DNA of 64,000 bases from Tritonibacter mobilis (GCF_001681715.1 NZ_LNWY01000018.1:1-64000), one strand, 5' to 3'. Counted from the first letter of the stretch, positions 9,318 to 19,543 are shown. Program-made: numbers and translations. The notes: a model not told the origin generated them from the sequence alone.

Positions 9318-10091
9318 ATGACATCTACCGTTGATCTGAATGCCGACATGGGCGAGAGCTTTGGCCCATGGGTGATGGGGCGCGATGCTGAGGTGCTGGA
9401 TGTCGTAACCTCGGCCAATGTGGCCTGCGGTGTGCATGCGGGCGATTGGGATGTGATGGCGCGCACCATGGCCGATGCGGTGGCGCGCGGCGTTGGCATT
9501 GGCGCGCATCCGGGCTTTCCCGATCTGCAGGGCTTTGGCCGCCGCAAGCTGCACCTGCCGCATGAGAGCCTGGCCAATCTGGTACAATATCAGGTGGGGG
9601 CGGCGCAGGCTATGGCAGAGGCCGCCGGGGGCAAGGTACGTCACCTGAAACTGCACGGGGCCATGGCCAATATGGCCGCAGCCGATCATGACATGGCGCG
9701 CGCCTGTTATGAGGCTGCCTTGAGGGTGGCACCGGAAATCATCATCATGGTGATGGCGGGCACCCAGCAACAGGCCGCAGCCGAGGCCTTGGGCTGCAAT
9801 GTCGCCTGCGAGATCTTTGCCGACCGCGCCTATAACGCCGATGCCACCCTTGTGGACCGCGCGCTGCCGGGGGCGGTGATCCACGATGCGGATCGCGCCG
9901 GGCAGCGGATCACCCAGATGGTGAAAGAGGGCGCGATTCTGGCCGAGGACGGCAGCCGTATTCCGGCACGCATCGACACCATTTGCCTGCACGGCGACAC
10001 GCCCGAGGCGCTGGACATCGCGCGCGCGGTGCGTCGCCAGCTTGAGGCGGCAGGTGTCACCTTGCAGCAGTTCGAAGGCAAGCCGCTCTGA
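9318..10091 (+). CDS. pxpA: 5-oxoprolinase subunit PxpA (LamB/YcsF family)
   Basis: This is a 257-residue LamB/YcsF-family protein, the third subunit of 5-oxoprolinase. It starts with the family hallmark DLNADMGESFG. Other conserved parts are ANVACGVHAGDWDVM, GIGAHPGFPDLQGFGR and LKLHGAMAN. These carry the Asp and His residues of the TIM-like metal-dependent fold. A purine-rich GAGGAGGGCC lies before the start. It is last in pxpBCA and is followed by a hairpin-rich repeat before the convergent thiC gene. Confidence 0.92.
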   Translation: MTSTVDLNADMGESFGPWVMGRDAEVLDVVTSANVACGVHAGDWDVMARTMADAVARGVGIGAHPGFPDLQGFGRRKLHLPHESLANLVQYQVGAAQAMAEAAGGKVRHLKLHGAMANMAAADHDMARACYEAALRVAPEIIIMVMAGTQQQAAAEALGCNVACEIFADRAYNADATLVDRALPGAVIHDADRAGQRITQMVKEGAILAEDGSRIPARIDTICLHGDTPEALDIARAVRRQLEAAGVTLQQFEGKPL

Positions 10092-10129
10092 TCAGGCGCT
10101 GATCTCGGCCTGATTTGGGTAGGTTGCGG

Positions 10130-10245
10130 CGGGGAGGCTCCCGCCCGTCGGTCATGCCCCACCTTTTCAAGGTGGGACCCGACCTCCCGTTGGGCCGGGC
10201 GCTGCCCGCGCGCCTAAAAAGGCGCACAGGCAGCGCAGCGGGTGG
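10130..10245. repeat. composite hairpin repeat, copy A
   Basis: This lies in the convergent gap between pxpA and thiC. It contains CTCCCGCC (from 10138), a hairpin CCACCTT/AAGGTGG (about 10160-10176), the 12-mer GTTGGGCCGGGC (10189-10200) and a long hairpin GCGCTGCC/GGCAGCGC enclosing GCGCC/GGCGC. The two core blocks recur in the same order in copies B and C. It probably folds in RNA at the ends of both flanking transcripts, which is inference. Confidence 0.65.
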
Positions 10246-10257
10246 ACACGGCTGCGC

Positions 10258-12120
<1,863 letters not shown>

Positions 12121-12123
12121 TCA

Positions 12124-12156
12124 GGAAAACGGGGCAGGGTGTTCAGATCCTGCCGT
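12124..12156 (-). terminator. candidate expression-platform terminator of the thiC riboswitch
   Basis: On the minus strand, a GGCAGG / CCTGCC stem (12149-12154 with 12133-12138) with a 10-nt loop is followed by CCGTTTT. It lies between the TPP aptamer and the thiC ribosome binding site, where a transcription-terminating expression platform would be expected. The stem is short, so sequestration of translation is an alternative mechanism. Confidence 0.45.
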
Positions 12157-12205
12157 ATCAGATCAGCGCGAACGCGCCCTGAACGGGGGCGGTGCGCGAC
12201 TGTCC

Positions 12206-12318
12206 TAGCTTCCTACGCCAGTATCAACTGGGTCAGGTTCTAAGGGTCGCGTCACCGGGATTTCCCCCTGTCTGCCTCTCAGTCCCCTCGGCGGGACTCC
12301 CCTGCGTGCCTTAGGGGT
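12206..12318 (-). promoter_or_regulatory. TPP riboswitch (thi-box) upstream of thiC
   Basis: Read on the minus strand, the leader has the conserved TPP aptamer pieces in order: a GGGGAGTCC block, GGGACTGAGAGGC, GCGACCCTTAGAACCTGA, and GATACTGGCGTAGGAAGC. CTGAGA and ACCCTT-GAACCTGA are the ligand-binding segments. Its place about 130 bases before thiC fits thiamine-pyrophosphate feedback control. Exact ends of helix P1 are approximate. Confidence 0.93.
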
Positions 12319-12446
12319 AGGGGAGGGGAGCGTGGTGCGTCAAGCGAATTTTCCATCGCCCTTTCAATGGGCCTCTTTTCGCGTCTTCCGGGCGGTCAGG
12401 CGGGGGAGACGCCTTCAAGGCGACTGAAAATCAAGGATTTAAACTC

Positions 12447-12479
12447 TTGCGACTCATTTTATATATTATCTATAAAATG
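12447..12479 (+). promoter_or_regulatory. bioB promoter with BioR-type operator
   Basis: TTATCTATAA (12466-12475) matches the alphaproteobacterial BioR box TTATMKATAA. It lies inside a longer inverted repeat CATTTTATA / TATAAAATG (12455-12463 and 12471-12479). A -35-like TTGCGA (12447-12452) sits 18 bp before a -10-like TATAAA (12471-12476), so the operator overlaps the -10. Repression of bioB by a GntR-family BioR when biotin is plentiful is inferred. No bioR gene is in the window. Confidence 0.65.
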
Positions 12480-12529
12480 GGAGATCGCCTTTGGCGTGTC
12501 CCCTGCCATCTGCCCAGCGAGGTTTTTCC

Positions 12530-13507
12530 ATGCTCGATACGCCCCTTATCCGCACCGACTGGACCCGACAGGAGGCAGAGGAGATTTATGCCCAACCCTT
12601 CATGGATCTGCTGTTTCAGGCCCAGAGCCTGCACCGCCAGATGTTTGATCCCAACGCGGTGCAGAAATCGCGCCTCCTGTCGATCAAGACCGGCGGCTGC
12701 GCCGAGGATTGCGCCTATTGTTCGCAATCGGCACGCAATGGCGCGCAGCTTCCGGCGTCCAAACTGATCGAGGTGCAGCGTGTTATCGCCGAGGCCAAGA
12801 AGGCCCGTGACGCTGGTGCCACGCGCTACTGCATGGGCGCGGCATGGCGCAGCCCCAAGGCGCGCGACATGGCTCAGCTGGAAGCGATGATCGAAGGCGT
12901 CAAGGCGCTGGGGATGGAGACCTGCATGACGCTTGGTATGCTGGAGCAGGATCAGGTGCTGCGCCTGCGGGATGCGGGTTTGGATTACTACAATCACAAC
13001 ATCGACACCTCGGAGCGCTACTACCCGGAGGTCATCACCACCCGCAGTTTTGCGGATCGGTTAGAAACCCTGGCACGGGTGCGCGAGGCCGGGATCAACG
13101 TCTGCTCGGGCGGTATTCTTGGCATGGGTGAAGAGCGCGGCGACCGCATCGACATGCTGCTGAGCCTCGCGACGCTGCCGGAACATCCGCAATCTGTGCC
13201 GATCAACATGCTGATTCCGATGGCAGATACGCCACTGGCCGACACGCCTCCGCTCGATCCGATCGAATTCGTTCGCACCATCGCGCTGGCCCGCATCCTG
13301 ATGCCGCGCGCGCATGTGCGGCTCTCGGCCGGGCGCACCGAAATGAGCGATGAGCTGCAGGCGATGTGCATTTTTGCCGGGGCGAACTCGATCTTTATGG
13401 GCGACACGCTGCTGACGGCGGACAATCCAGAAGAGGACGCGGATGAGGCGCTCTTTGCCCGGCTCGGCCTCAGCGCTATGGCCGCGGGAACGCACGGTAC
13501 GCGCTAA
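12530..13507 (+). CDS. bioB: biotin synthase BioB
   Basis: This 325-residue radical-SAM enzyme inserts sulfur into dethiobiotin. The SAM cluster motif is C57-x3-C61-x2-C64 in [15 protein letters not shown]. The YNHNIDTS block and the RLSAGR region near the C terminus, with the Arg ligand of the [2Fe-2S] cluster, are both present. ATG 12530 is preferred to an upstream in-frame ATG because it gives the normal N terminus. No other bio gene is adjacent, so bioB stands apart here. A BioR-like operator precedes it. Confidence 0.96.
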   Translation: MLDTPLIRTDWTRQEAEEIYAQPFMDLLFQAQSLHRQMFDPNAVQKSRLLSIKTGGCAEDCAYCSQSARNGAQLPASKLIEVQRVIAEAKKARDAGATRYCMGAAWRSPKARDMAQLEAMIEGVKALGMETCMTLGMLEQDQVLRLRDAGLDYYNHNIDTSERYYPEVITTRSFADRLETLARVREAGINVCSGGILGMGEERGDRIDMLLSLATLPEHPQSVPINMLIPMADTPLADTPPLDPIEFVRTIALARILMPRAHVRLSAGRTEMSDELQAMCIFAGANSIFMGDTLLTADNPEEDADEALFARLGLSAMAAGTHGTR

Positions 13508-13583
13508 TCTGCGACAACAGCGCTCTGGCGGCGGCATATCTTTCACGCTAGGCTCGCGCGGAAGACATGCAAAGGACGACCCC

Positions 13584-14102
13584 ATGCAGCTTGCCTATGT
13601 GATGACCACCGAACGCGGCGCCACGGATCGCCTGCTGACCGCTCTGGCAGAGCGGCTCGCCGCACAGGGTATCCGCACCGCAGGCATCGTGCAGACCAAT
13701 ACCGAATGCTATGACAACAAGCTTTGCGATATGGACGTGCGCGTGTTGCCCGACGGCGAAACCATCCGCATCTCGCAATCGCTGGGCGAAGGGGCCCGCG
13801 GCTGTCGCCTTAATCCAGAGGCGCTCGAACGGGCGGTTGGCCTTGTGACCAGCGCACTGGACGCAACACCGGCCCCACAAGTCCTGATCGTCAACAAATT
13901 CGGCAAACATGAGGCCGACGGGCGCGGCATGCGCCCCCTCATCGGCGAGGCGCTGGCCATGGGGCTGCCCGTGGTCTGCGGCGTCAATCGCATGAATGTC
14001 GCCGCCTTCGAGAGCTTTGCCGAAGGCGTCTCTCAAGAAGCCGCCCCGGATCTGGATGCGCTGGTGGCATGGGTTGAGGCTGCAATTTCCCAACCGGTCT
14101 GA
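13584..14102 (+). CDS. DUF2478 family protein
   Basis: This is a 172-residue protein with a good ribosome site (AAAGGA, seven bases before ATG 13584). It begins LAYVMTTERGATDRLL and contains LIVNKFGKHEADGRGMR and PVVCGVNRMNVAAF, the pattern of DUF2478, a fold related to small P-loop and nucleotide-binding proteins. Members often lie near molybdate-transport genes. Here it follows bioB by 76 bp on the same strand and may share its transcript. Biochemical function is unknown. A long in-frame upstream extension overlapping bioB is not credible as coding. Confidence 0.75.
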   Translation: MQLAYVMTTERGATDRLLTALAERLAAQGIRTAGIVQTNTECYDNKLCDMDVRVLPDGETIRISQSLGEGARGCRLNPEALERAVGLVTSALDATPAPQVLIVNKFGKHEADGRGMRPLIGEALAMGLPVVCGVNRMNVAAFESFAEGVSQEAAPDLDALVAWVEAAISQPV

Positions 14103-14124
14103 GGCCCAGCCTCTTCATCTTCTC

Positions 14125-14157
14125 AAAAATATCTCGGGGTCCGGGGCAGCGCCCCGG
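14125..14157 (-). terminator. hairpin plus ATATTTTTGAG element after the CoA-binding gene
   Basis: The stem CCGGGGC/GCCCCGG (14141-14147 with 14151-14157, AGC loop) is followed on the minus strand by ACCCCGAGATATTTTTGAG. It lies directly after the CoA-binding gene stop and works as a plausible terminator in that direction. A sister element with the same loop and the ATATTT tail lies at 26379-26413. Confidence 0.55.
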
Positions 14158-14162
14158 CGGGA

Positions 14163-14627
14163 TCAGAGCTTTGACGATATGATCCCAGTGGCAAAGCCCC
14201 CCTGCCGCAACTCGCCAAACAAGCGTTGGTATTCGATCTTGGGACAGCGGTTCTGAATCACCGTGACGCCACGCGCTTCAGCCTGTGCTGCCGCGTCTTT
14301 GTGCTCGACCCCGATCTGCATCCAGATCGTTTGCAACGATGCAAAGGCCATAAGCGCCTCGTCGACAATCTCCGGGACCGCTTCTGAGCGGCGAAAGATA
14401 TCGACCATATCCACCGGCTCATCAATATCGGCAAGCGTCGCGCGCACGGTCTCACCAAAGAGCTCCTTGCCAGCGTGGCCGGGGTTGACCGGAATCACCC
14501 GGTAGCCTTTCAGCGACAGGTATCGGGCGACATAAAAACTCGGTCGCACGGGATTGGCAGAGACCCCGACCACGGCAATGCTGCGTGTTCGGCGCAAGAT
14601 ATCGGTCAGGAGCGCATCAGAATACAT
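14163..14627 (-). CDS. CoA-binding (YccU-type Rossmann) protein
   Basis: This 154-residue protein consists of a single CoA_binding Rossmann domain. IAVVGVSANPVRPSFYVARYL is the nucleotide-binding turn, followed by GYRVIPVNPGHAGKELFGE, VDIFRRSEAVPEIV and the conserved WMQIGVEH. These correspond to the free-standing CoA-binding domain of succinyl-CoA synthetase seen in YccU-like proteins. The function is unknown, though acyl-CoA or redox sensing is often suggested. The start at 14627 gives the normal family length; a much longer in-frame extension crosses two terminators and is rejected. Confidence 0.85.
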   Translation of the reverse strand: MYSDALLTDILRRTRSIAVVGVSANPVRPSFYVARYLSLKGYRVIPVNPGHAGKELFGETVRATLADIDEPVDMVDIFRRSEAVPEIVDEALMAFASLQTIWMQIGVEHKDAAAQAEARGVTVIQNRCPKIEYQRLFGELRQGGFATGIISSKL

Positions 14628-14706
14628 AAAGACACTGTGTAAGCCGCGCCTCGCGCGCGCAAGCCCTCTCGCGCGGGGTGGGCGAACAGGTCCCCCATCA
14701 GAGCAA

Positions 14707-14737
14707 GAAAAAAGCGCCCGAAATTGCTTCGGGCGCG
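14707..14737 (-). terminator. intrinsic terminator
   Basis: A perfect 9-bp stem GCGCCCGAA / TTCGGGCGC (14714-14722, 14728-14736) with a 5-base loop is followed by TTTTTT on the minus strand. It is the second of two terminators between the YHS gene and the CoA-binding gene. Confidence 0.85.
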
Positions 14738-14821
14738 AGGTGTGGAACGAGGGACAGTGAAAAAGATCTATGGCGGTTCCAGTGCCACAGTCTGATTGAG
14801 AATCTGGGGCGTTTATATTCC

Positions 14822-14884
14822 AAAAAAAGGGGCGCTCTCGTTTTCGTGAATAAGGTGCGAGCTTTGCAACTTGACAAGAGCGCC
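14822..14884 (-). terminator. long-loop intrinsic terminator after the YHS gene
   Basis: An 11-bp stem with one G-U pair (GGCGCTCTTGT with ACGAGAGCGCC, 14874-14884 and 14831-14841) and a loop of about 32 bases is followed by CCTTTTTTT on the minus strand. It fits transcription stop for the YHS gene about 50 bases after its stop codon. Confidence 0.7.
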
Positions 14885-14934
14885 AGTGCCACACCGCGGG
14901 CTGCGACGTCAGCGCGGAAAACAGGCTGAGCGGA

Positions 14935-15417
14935 TCAGTCCTGATGCAGCGCGTCGGGCCATTCTGCAAGGGCGGCCTCGATCATCTGGTTTTGATCCTC
15001 CAGCCACAGGCTGCGCCCGCGCGGTGAGCGGAAAAGATAGAGCTGCCCGTCCACAATTTCCCATGTGTCAGGATCGCCTTCAAAGACTTTCCCACGCGCC
15101 AACCCATAGGCGCAATGACCGCCAAATCGCGGTGCAAAGGCACGAGGATTGGCTTCGAACCGGGATTGATTTTGCGCTGAATGAAACAGCCAGACCGCCC
15201 CTTTCCACATCAAGGCGTGGTCTTCATGCCCCTTCATCGGTTCATGCGCCACATGGAAGGACACCGGATCATACCCCCCAATCGCCAGCCCATCCTGCAC
15301 CGCCACATACACCGTTTGTGCCTTGGCTTCGGTCGAGGGCAAAAGCGACACCGCCCCCCCGAGCGCAAGAGCAAGGCCCGTGCCACGCAGAATATATGTC
15401 AGACAGTCGGTCAGCAC
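14935..15417 (-). CDS. YHS-domain exported protein
   Basis: This is a 160-residue protein with an N-terminal hydrophobic stretch (about residues 10-25, GTGLALALGGAVSLL) ending in AKA, typical of a Sec signal peptide. The mature part is a YHS-type domain with GLAIGGYDPVSFH, VWLFHSAQNQSRFEANP and GHCAYGLARGK. These proteins are small periplasmic factors often linked to metal handling, but no ligand is assigned. The gene stands alone on the minus strand with two strong terminators after it. Confidence 0.85.
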   Translation of the reverse strand: MLTDCLTYILRGTGLALALGGAVSLLPSTEAKAQTVYVAVQDGLAIGGYDPVSFHVAHEPMKGHEDHALMWKGAVWLFHSAQNQSRFEANPRAFAPRFGGHCAYGLARGKVFEGDPDTWEIVDGQLYLFRSPRGRSLWLEDQNQMIEAALAEWPDALHQD

Positions 15418-15589
15418 CCGGTAGATCTCCGTTTGTTCGTATCGCGCCGGAGAATGCCCAAGCTCGCGTCATCAGAAAAGGGACTAAACGGGAAAGTGAA
15501 TGCTCTGTGCGCAAAGCGGCGCTCCACTGCAGCCGTGAGGACACAGCAACTGCGCAGATGCGATTGCCCTGAACCGGCGCGCCCTTCCT

Positions 15590-15931
15590 TCAGTCGAAAA
15601 TATCCTCGATCACATCAAAGACTTTCTTCCAGGAGGACTTCTTTTTCTTCTTATGTTTCTTCATCAGCTTGGCATTGGCCAACTCGTAAGCGAGCGCGCC
15701 CCAGTCCCCCGATTTGGACTTCTTGGGCTTTTTCGCCTTGGTTGGTTTTGCCGCCGTTGGCATTTTCGCCCCCTTGTGTTCGCTGAGGGGGCGTTGTTTT
15801 TGGGCCGAGAGGGGGGCGCCACAGGTGCCACAGACCAGCGCGTGTAGGGCTGCATCAGGGACAAAGGCCGATTGCATGCCGCAATAACAGCAAATGATCA
15901 GCTTGCCTCCGGGAATGCTCTTATGTGCGAT
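15590..15931 (-). CDS. basic zinc-ribbon protein with apparent ATC start
   Basis: This is a 113-residue protein. The first ATG in frame (15877) would give only 95 residues and would cut off the first zinc knuckle. Reading upstream in the same frame gives KLIICCYCGMQ, so that CCYC and the later CGTC form a complete two-knuckle zinc ribbon. No ATG, GTG or TTG lies between there and the preceding in-frame TGA, which is the rlmB stop. A perfect AGGAGG stands five bases before an ATC codon (15929-15931). A rare ATC start is therefore proposed; CTG at 15907 is an alternative. The C-terminal half is very Lys-rich (KKHKKKKKSSWKK), suggesting nucleic-acid or ribosome binding. Confidence 0.6.
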   Translation of the reverse strand: MAHKSIPGGKLIICCYCGMQSAFVPDAALHALVCGTCGAPLSAQKQRPLSEHKGAKMPTAAKPTKAKKPKKSKSGDWGALAYELANAKLMKKHKKKKKSSWKKVFDVIEDIFD

Positions 15932-15949
15932 GGGGACCTCCTGTGTGCC

Positions 15950-16738
15950 TCAACCCTTCAGAGATGCATATAGGGAGAGTGCAGCCGCATTTGAAACATT
16001 CAACGAGCCAAAACCCCGCGCTGCGTCGATTTTGACCAGTTTATCCACGGTTTCCTTGGTTTTCTGCCGCAAACCCGGCCCCTCCGCGCCAAGCACCAGC
16101 GCAATCGGCTCTTTGGTGCGCCCTGCCACGGCCTCTTCGATGGTTTCTTCGGCCTCACCGTCCAGCCCCAGCACCAGATACCCCATTTGTTGCAGTGCAA
16201 CGATGGTATCCGAGAGGTTGCGCATCCGCAGATAGGGCTGGCGTTCCAGCGCACCCGATGCGGTCTTGGCGAGCGCGCCTGTCTCTGGCGCCGAATGGTG
16301 CCGGGTGCCGATCACCGCAGAGGCTCCCAACACCTCGGCAGAGCGCAGGATCGCACCGACGTTATGAGGATCTGTCACCCGGTCCAGCAGGATCACACGC
16401 GGGACCTCAGCCCCGATACAGTTTTCATCGAGGCCCCCCCAGTTCAGAGGCTTCACTTCCAGCGCCGCCCCCTGATGCACCGAACCGGGATCGATCGGCA
16501 CTGAGAATTTGCGCGGGTCGACCACTTCGGGGGTGACCCCAGAGGCGGTGATCGCATCTTCCAGTTTGTTGTGGGCATTCAATGTCACCACAAGACGCAG
16601 TTTTTCACGCTTTGGATTCAGCAGAGCGTCGCGCACAGCATGAAGGCCAAAAAGCCAGACGGTCTCGGCAGATGCAGCTTTCTTGGCCTTCTCTTTGTCC
16701 ACCACCCAAGAGGGTTTCTTGCTGGGTTTCTTGTTCAT
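15950..16738 (-). CDS. rlmB: 23S rRNA 2'-O-methyltransferase RlmB (TrmH/SpoU family)
   Basis: This is a 262-residue SPOUT methyltransferase. Motif 1 DPHNVGAILRSAEVLGA (from residue 123), motif 2 LVLGAEGPGLR and motif 3 GFGSLNVSNAAALSLY make the trefoil-knot SAM site. The N-terminal VWLFGLHAVRDAL is the substrate-binding domain of RlmB, which methylates the 2'-O of G2251 in 23S rRNA. An extra Lys-rich N-terminal tail of about 20 residues precedes it. The gene is followed at once by the zinc-ribbon gene and preceded by the tRNA-Tyr on the other strand. Confidence 0.92.
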   Translation of the reverse strand: MNKKPSKKPSWVVDKEKAKKAASAETVWLFGLHAVRDALLNPKREKLRLVVTLNAHNKLEDAITASGVTPEVVDPRKFSVPIDPGSVHQGAALEVKPLNWGGLDENCIGAEVPRVILLDRVTDPHNVGAILRSAEVLGASAVIGTRHHSAPETGALAKTASGALERQPYLRMRNLSDTIVALQQMGYLVLGLDGEAEETIEEAVAGRTKEPIALVLGAEGPGLRQKTKETVDKLVKIDAARGFGSLNVSNAAALSLYASLKG

Positions 16739-16857
16739 GGCGCGCTCCGGAAAACAAAATTCGAGGTGGGCGAAAAAAGTTGTGCTTTTGCTGTTGACGC
16801 CCGATTGGGGTGCTTGTAATCACGCCTCCACGTTAGGTGCAACAAGCTTCTGACAGT

Positions 16858-16941
16858 GGGCGACAGGCCGCAAGGTGTGGCAGGGGACTGTAACTCCCTC
16901 GCGGAGACGCACGCCTGGTTCGATTCCAGGGTCGCCCACCA
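16858..16941 (+). tRNA. tRNA-Tyr (GTA)
   Basis: The acceptor stem GGGCGAC / GTCGCCC, the T arm CCTGG-TTCGATT-CCAGG, anticodon GTA in CTGTAAC, a long class II variable arm and an encoded CCA are all visible. The 84-base length fits tRNA-Tyr. Confidence 0.95.
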
Positions 16942-17293
16942 TCTCACTTCTGAGATGGTATTTAAACTCCCGATGATACATATGTAACGGATTGAAAATT
17001 ATCCGATTTTTGCGCGCTCTGTGAAGTTGCGCACGAACATCGCATCCCTGCGCCGGCGATGCTGTGCGTGGTTTTGCTCCCTCTTTCCCCCGGCATAGAA
17101 TATGTTCGCACGCCACCGAGCAGGGGCGAGCAGGGGCAAGCAACTCCAAACACATCGCCTGCGTTTTCTATGCTGAGGTGTGTTTGGCAGAGGGGCGCGC
17201 TCAAGCCGCCGCGGCCTTGGTGGCACGTCTTGCCGCGCCTTCAGGGTGTCGCTCCTTGCTGGCAGGGGGAGAGCCCGCAAAGCGGGGCAGGGT
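16942..17293. other. intergenic region between tRNA-Tyr and hisE
   Basis: There are about 350 bases with no credible gene. A small stem CATCTCA / TGAGATG lies directly after the tRNA, without a T-run. A 10-bp tandem repeat GAGCAGGGGC occurs twice near 17120-17140. Nothing else is recognised. Confidence 0.5.
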
Positions 17294-17611
17294 CTATCCC
17301 TTGGGGCGTGCTGCTTTTTCGGCGATGCCGCTCAGGCCCTGACGCTCGGCCAGAACCTTAAGCACATCATCCAGCGCCACATCGCGCGCGGCCAACATCA
17401 CCAGGAAATGATAGAGCACATCCGCGCCCTCAGACGCGAGCCCGGCTTTGTCGTCTTTCACCGCCTCGATGATGGCCTCTATGGCTTCTTCGCCGAATTT
17501 CTCCGCACATTTCTCCGGCCCTTTGGACAGGAGTTTCGCGGTCCAGCTGGTGTCTGGATCGGTGCCCTTGCGCGACAGAATGGTCTGTTCGAGGTCATGC
17601 AGCAGAGTCAT
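17294..17611 (-). CDS. hisE: phosphoribosyl-ATP pyrophosphatase HisE
   Basis: This 105-residue all-helical MazG-like NTP pyrophosphohydrolase catalyses the second step of histidine synthesis, PRATP to PRAMP. The conserved [24 protein letters not shown] and [10 protein letters not shown] segments carry the acidic metal ligands EExxE and D. The start overlaps the stop of hisF (ATGA). HisE is separate from HisI, as is usual in alphaproteobacteria. It is the last his gene of the series. Confidence 0.95.
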   Translation of the reverse strand: MTLLHDLEQTILSRKGTDPDTSWTAKLLSKGPEKCAEKFGEEAIEAIIEAVKDDKAGLASEGADVLYHFLVMLAARDVALDDVLKVLAERQGLSGIAEKAARPKG

Positions 17612-18369
17612 TGGAGCCTCATCGGGATGCCATTGGCGATCATGTGCTCTTTGGCCTGTTGCACCGTGTATTCGCCAAAGTGGAAGATCGATGCGGCCAG
17701 CACTGCGCTAGCGCCACCTTTGGTCACACCATCCACGAGGTGATCCAGAGTGCCGACACCGCCAGAGGCAATCACCGGCACATCCACCGCATCGGAAATC
17801 GCGCGGGTCATCTCGAGGTTGAAGCCCGATTTGGTGCCGTCGCGATCCATCGAGGTCAGCAGGATCTCGCCCGCGCCTTTGGCGGTTACAAGACGGGCGA
17901 ACTCCACCGCGTCGATGCCGGTCTCGCGGCGCCCGCCATGGGTGAAAATCTCCCATTTGCCGGGAGCGACGGATTTGGCGTCGATGGCGCAGACGATGCA
18001 CTGGCTGCCGAACTGGTCGGCGGCCTCGCGGATCACATCCGGGTTGGCCACCGCAGCAGAGTTGAAAGAGACCTTATCGGCCCCCGCCAACAGCAGCGCG
18101 CGCACATCGTCCTTGGTGCGTACGCCGCCGCCCACGGTGAGCGGCACAAAGCATTGCTCGGCAGTGCGGCGCACCATGTCAAACATCGTGCCGCGGTTTT
18201 CGTGGGTCGCGTGGATGTCGAGGAAACAGATCTCATCGGCACCGGCGGCGTCATAGGCGCGCGCGGCCTCCACCGGATCGCCTGCGTCACGCAGGCCGAC
18301 AAAATTCACGCCCTTGACCACACGGCCATCGGCGACATCGAGACAGGGAATGAGACGGGTCTTAAGCAT
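17608..18369 (-). CDS. hisF: imidazole glycerol phosphate synthase cyclase subunit HisF
   Basis: This 253-residue TIM-barrel protein forms with HisH the synthase that makes imidazole glycerol phosphate and AICAR. Catalytic D11 ([11 protein letters not shown]) and D130 (CAIDAKS) are both at the canonical positions when ATG 18369 is used. A longer in-frame N-terminal extension is rejected for that reason. The phosphate-binding loops TVGGGVRT and IASGGVGT are present. The gene is coupled to hisE. Confidence 0.96.
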   Translation of the reverse strand: MLKTRLIPCLDVADGRVVKGVNFVGLRDAGDPVEAARAYDAAGADEICFLDIHATHENRGTMFDMVRRTAEQCFVPLTVGGGVRTKDDVRALLLAGADKVSFNSAAVANPDVIREAADQFGSQCIVCAIDAKSVAPGKWEIFTHGGRRETGIDAVEFARLVTAKGAGEILLTSMDRDGTKSGFNLEMTRAISDAVDVPVIASGGVGTLDHLVDGVTKGGASAVLAASIFHFGEYTVQQAKEHMIANGIPMRLQ

Positions 18370-18577
18370 ATGTGCCTTATGGACCGGAACCGACTGCGGG
18401 AAAAGAGGGCTTTGCGCGCGGGCGTGCGAATTGCACGAGGTGGGCGCGGGGCAGGCGCGGGGCAGGGGGTGGCCGGTCTTTGCCGATTTCAGCGCTTGTC
18501 GCGTTTGTGACTGGCGAAGCCCGGTGGCGCGCGCCAGATTTTGCGCCAAATCGTCCATTTGTGATTGAGGAGATCTT

Positions 18578-19021
18578 ATGAAAACCTTTGTAACCGCTGC
18601 CGCGATTGCCCTGATGAGCGCCGTGCCCGCCCTTGCGGATCTGGTCAAAGTCGAGAGCCGCCATTCCGTGCCTGCAACACTGGATGCGCTCGAAATGGCG
18701 CTGGACAAGGCGGGCGCGACCGTGTTTGCCCGCGTCGATCATGCCAAAGGGGCCGAAGGCATTGGCGAGGAGCTTGCCGCCTCGCAACTGCTGATCTTTG
18801 GCAACCCCAAGATCGGCACAGCGGCGATGCAGGCTGATGCGCGCGCGGGGCTGTTTTTGCCGCTCAAGGCGCTGGCCTATGAGGACAGCGAGGGCAAGGT
18901 CTGGCTCACCTATGAGGACCCGGTGATGATGTTCGAGGGCCTGGATATCAAAGCCAATGCTGAATTCATCGCGGGCATGACTGCTGCGCTGCAAAAACTC
19001 TCGGAGGCCGCAACGCAGTAG
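18578..19021 (+). CDS. DUF302-family exported protein
   Basis: This is a 147-residue protein with a clear Sec signal peptide ([19 protein letters not shown]) and a single DUF302 domain: [44 protein letters not shown] and [23 protein letters not shown]302 proteins are small periplasmic alpha/beta proteins of unknown function. An AGGAG lies seven bases before the ATG. It is transcribed opposite to the his genes and is one of the inserts between hisF and hisA. Confidence 0.85.
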   Translation: MKTFVTAAAIALMSAVPALADLVKVESRHSVPATLDALEMALDKAGATVFARVDHAKGAEGIGEELAASQLLIFGNPKIGTAAMQADARAGLFLPLKALAYEDSEGKVWLTYEDPVMMFEGLDIKANAEFIAGMTAALQKLSEAATQ

Positions 19022-19060
19022 CAGGTTTGAGGAATACCCTGTCTCGGCGTGAGGGCTGCG

Positions 19061-19543
19061 TTAGTGCGGCGTTTGCGCTGAGGCAGCAGGCGCGTCTGCG
19101 CGCGCGATCCGGCGCATGGAATCGCGCACGATCAGGATGTGAAACGGCATCACCACCATCAGGTAGATCCGTCCCAGCCAATTGTTACGATGCACCCAAG
19201 TCGCCATGTGAATGCGACCTGCCTCCTGACGCACGCAGATGCGGAAATTCAAGTGGGTGTCATCGGTTCCCAGGATCACCTCCTGCGCATCTTCATAGGT
19301 GACCGGAAAAATCGCGCCTTCACCGGAATCGCTCACTTCGGTCTTGAGGCCCAAAGGGCGCACGATGCGGTTGCGCAAGGCCAGCAGAGCGCTGGCCCAT
19401 TTGGGCATGCTGAGGCCGATGTCCGCCGCCTCTCGTGGGCCGAGGCGGCTCTCCACCGCATAGCCATCGATGAAGTCACCCGGTTGAACCAGCCTCCACA
19501 GGGTGGAGGTTTTTGGCAGCGGGCTGGTCTCGATCTTCGGCAT
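19061..19543 (-). CDS. DUF2867-family protein
   Basis: This is a 160-residue protein from ATG 19543. It shows the DUF2867 pattern: GDFIDGYAVE, the PKWASALLALRNRIVRPLGLK block, VILGTDDTHLNFRICV, and MATWVHRNNWLGRIYLMVVMPFHILIVRDSMRR. The C-terminal hydrophobic stretch could touch the membrane but is short. Function is unknown. The longer in-frame upstream extension runs through the hairpin repeat and is not coding. Confidence 0.8.
   Translation of the reverse strand: MPKIETSPLPKTSTLWRLVQPGDFIDGYAVESRLGPREAADIGLSMPKWASALLALRNRIVRPLGLKTEVSDSGEGAIFPVTYEDAQEVILGTDDTHLNFRICVRQEAGRIHMATWVHRNNWLGRIYLMVVMPFHILIVRDSMRRIARADAPAASAQTPH

Noticed and set aside
14707-14884. 6S RNA, SRP RNA or tmRNA
   Set aside because: None of the conserved cores (6S central bubble, SRP GGTCAGG-type motif, tmRNA tRNA-like ends) could be found; left as a possible unnamed small RNA.
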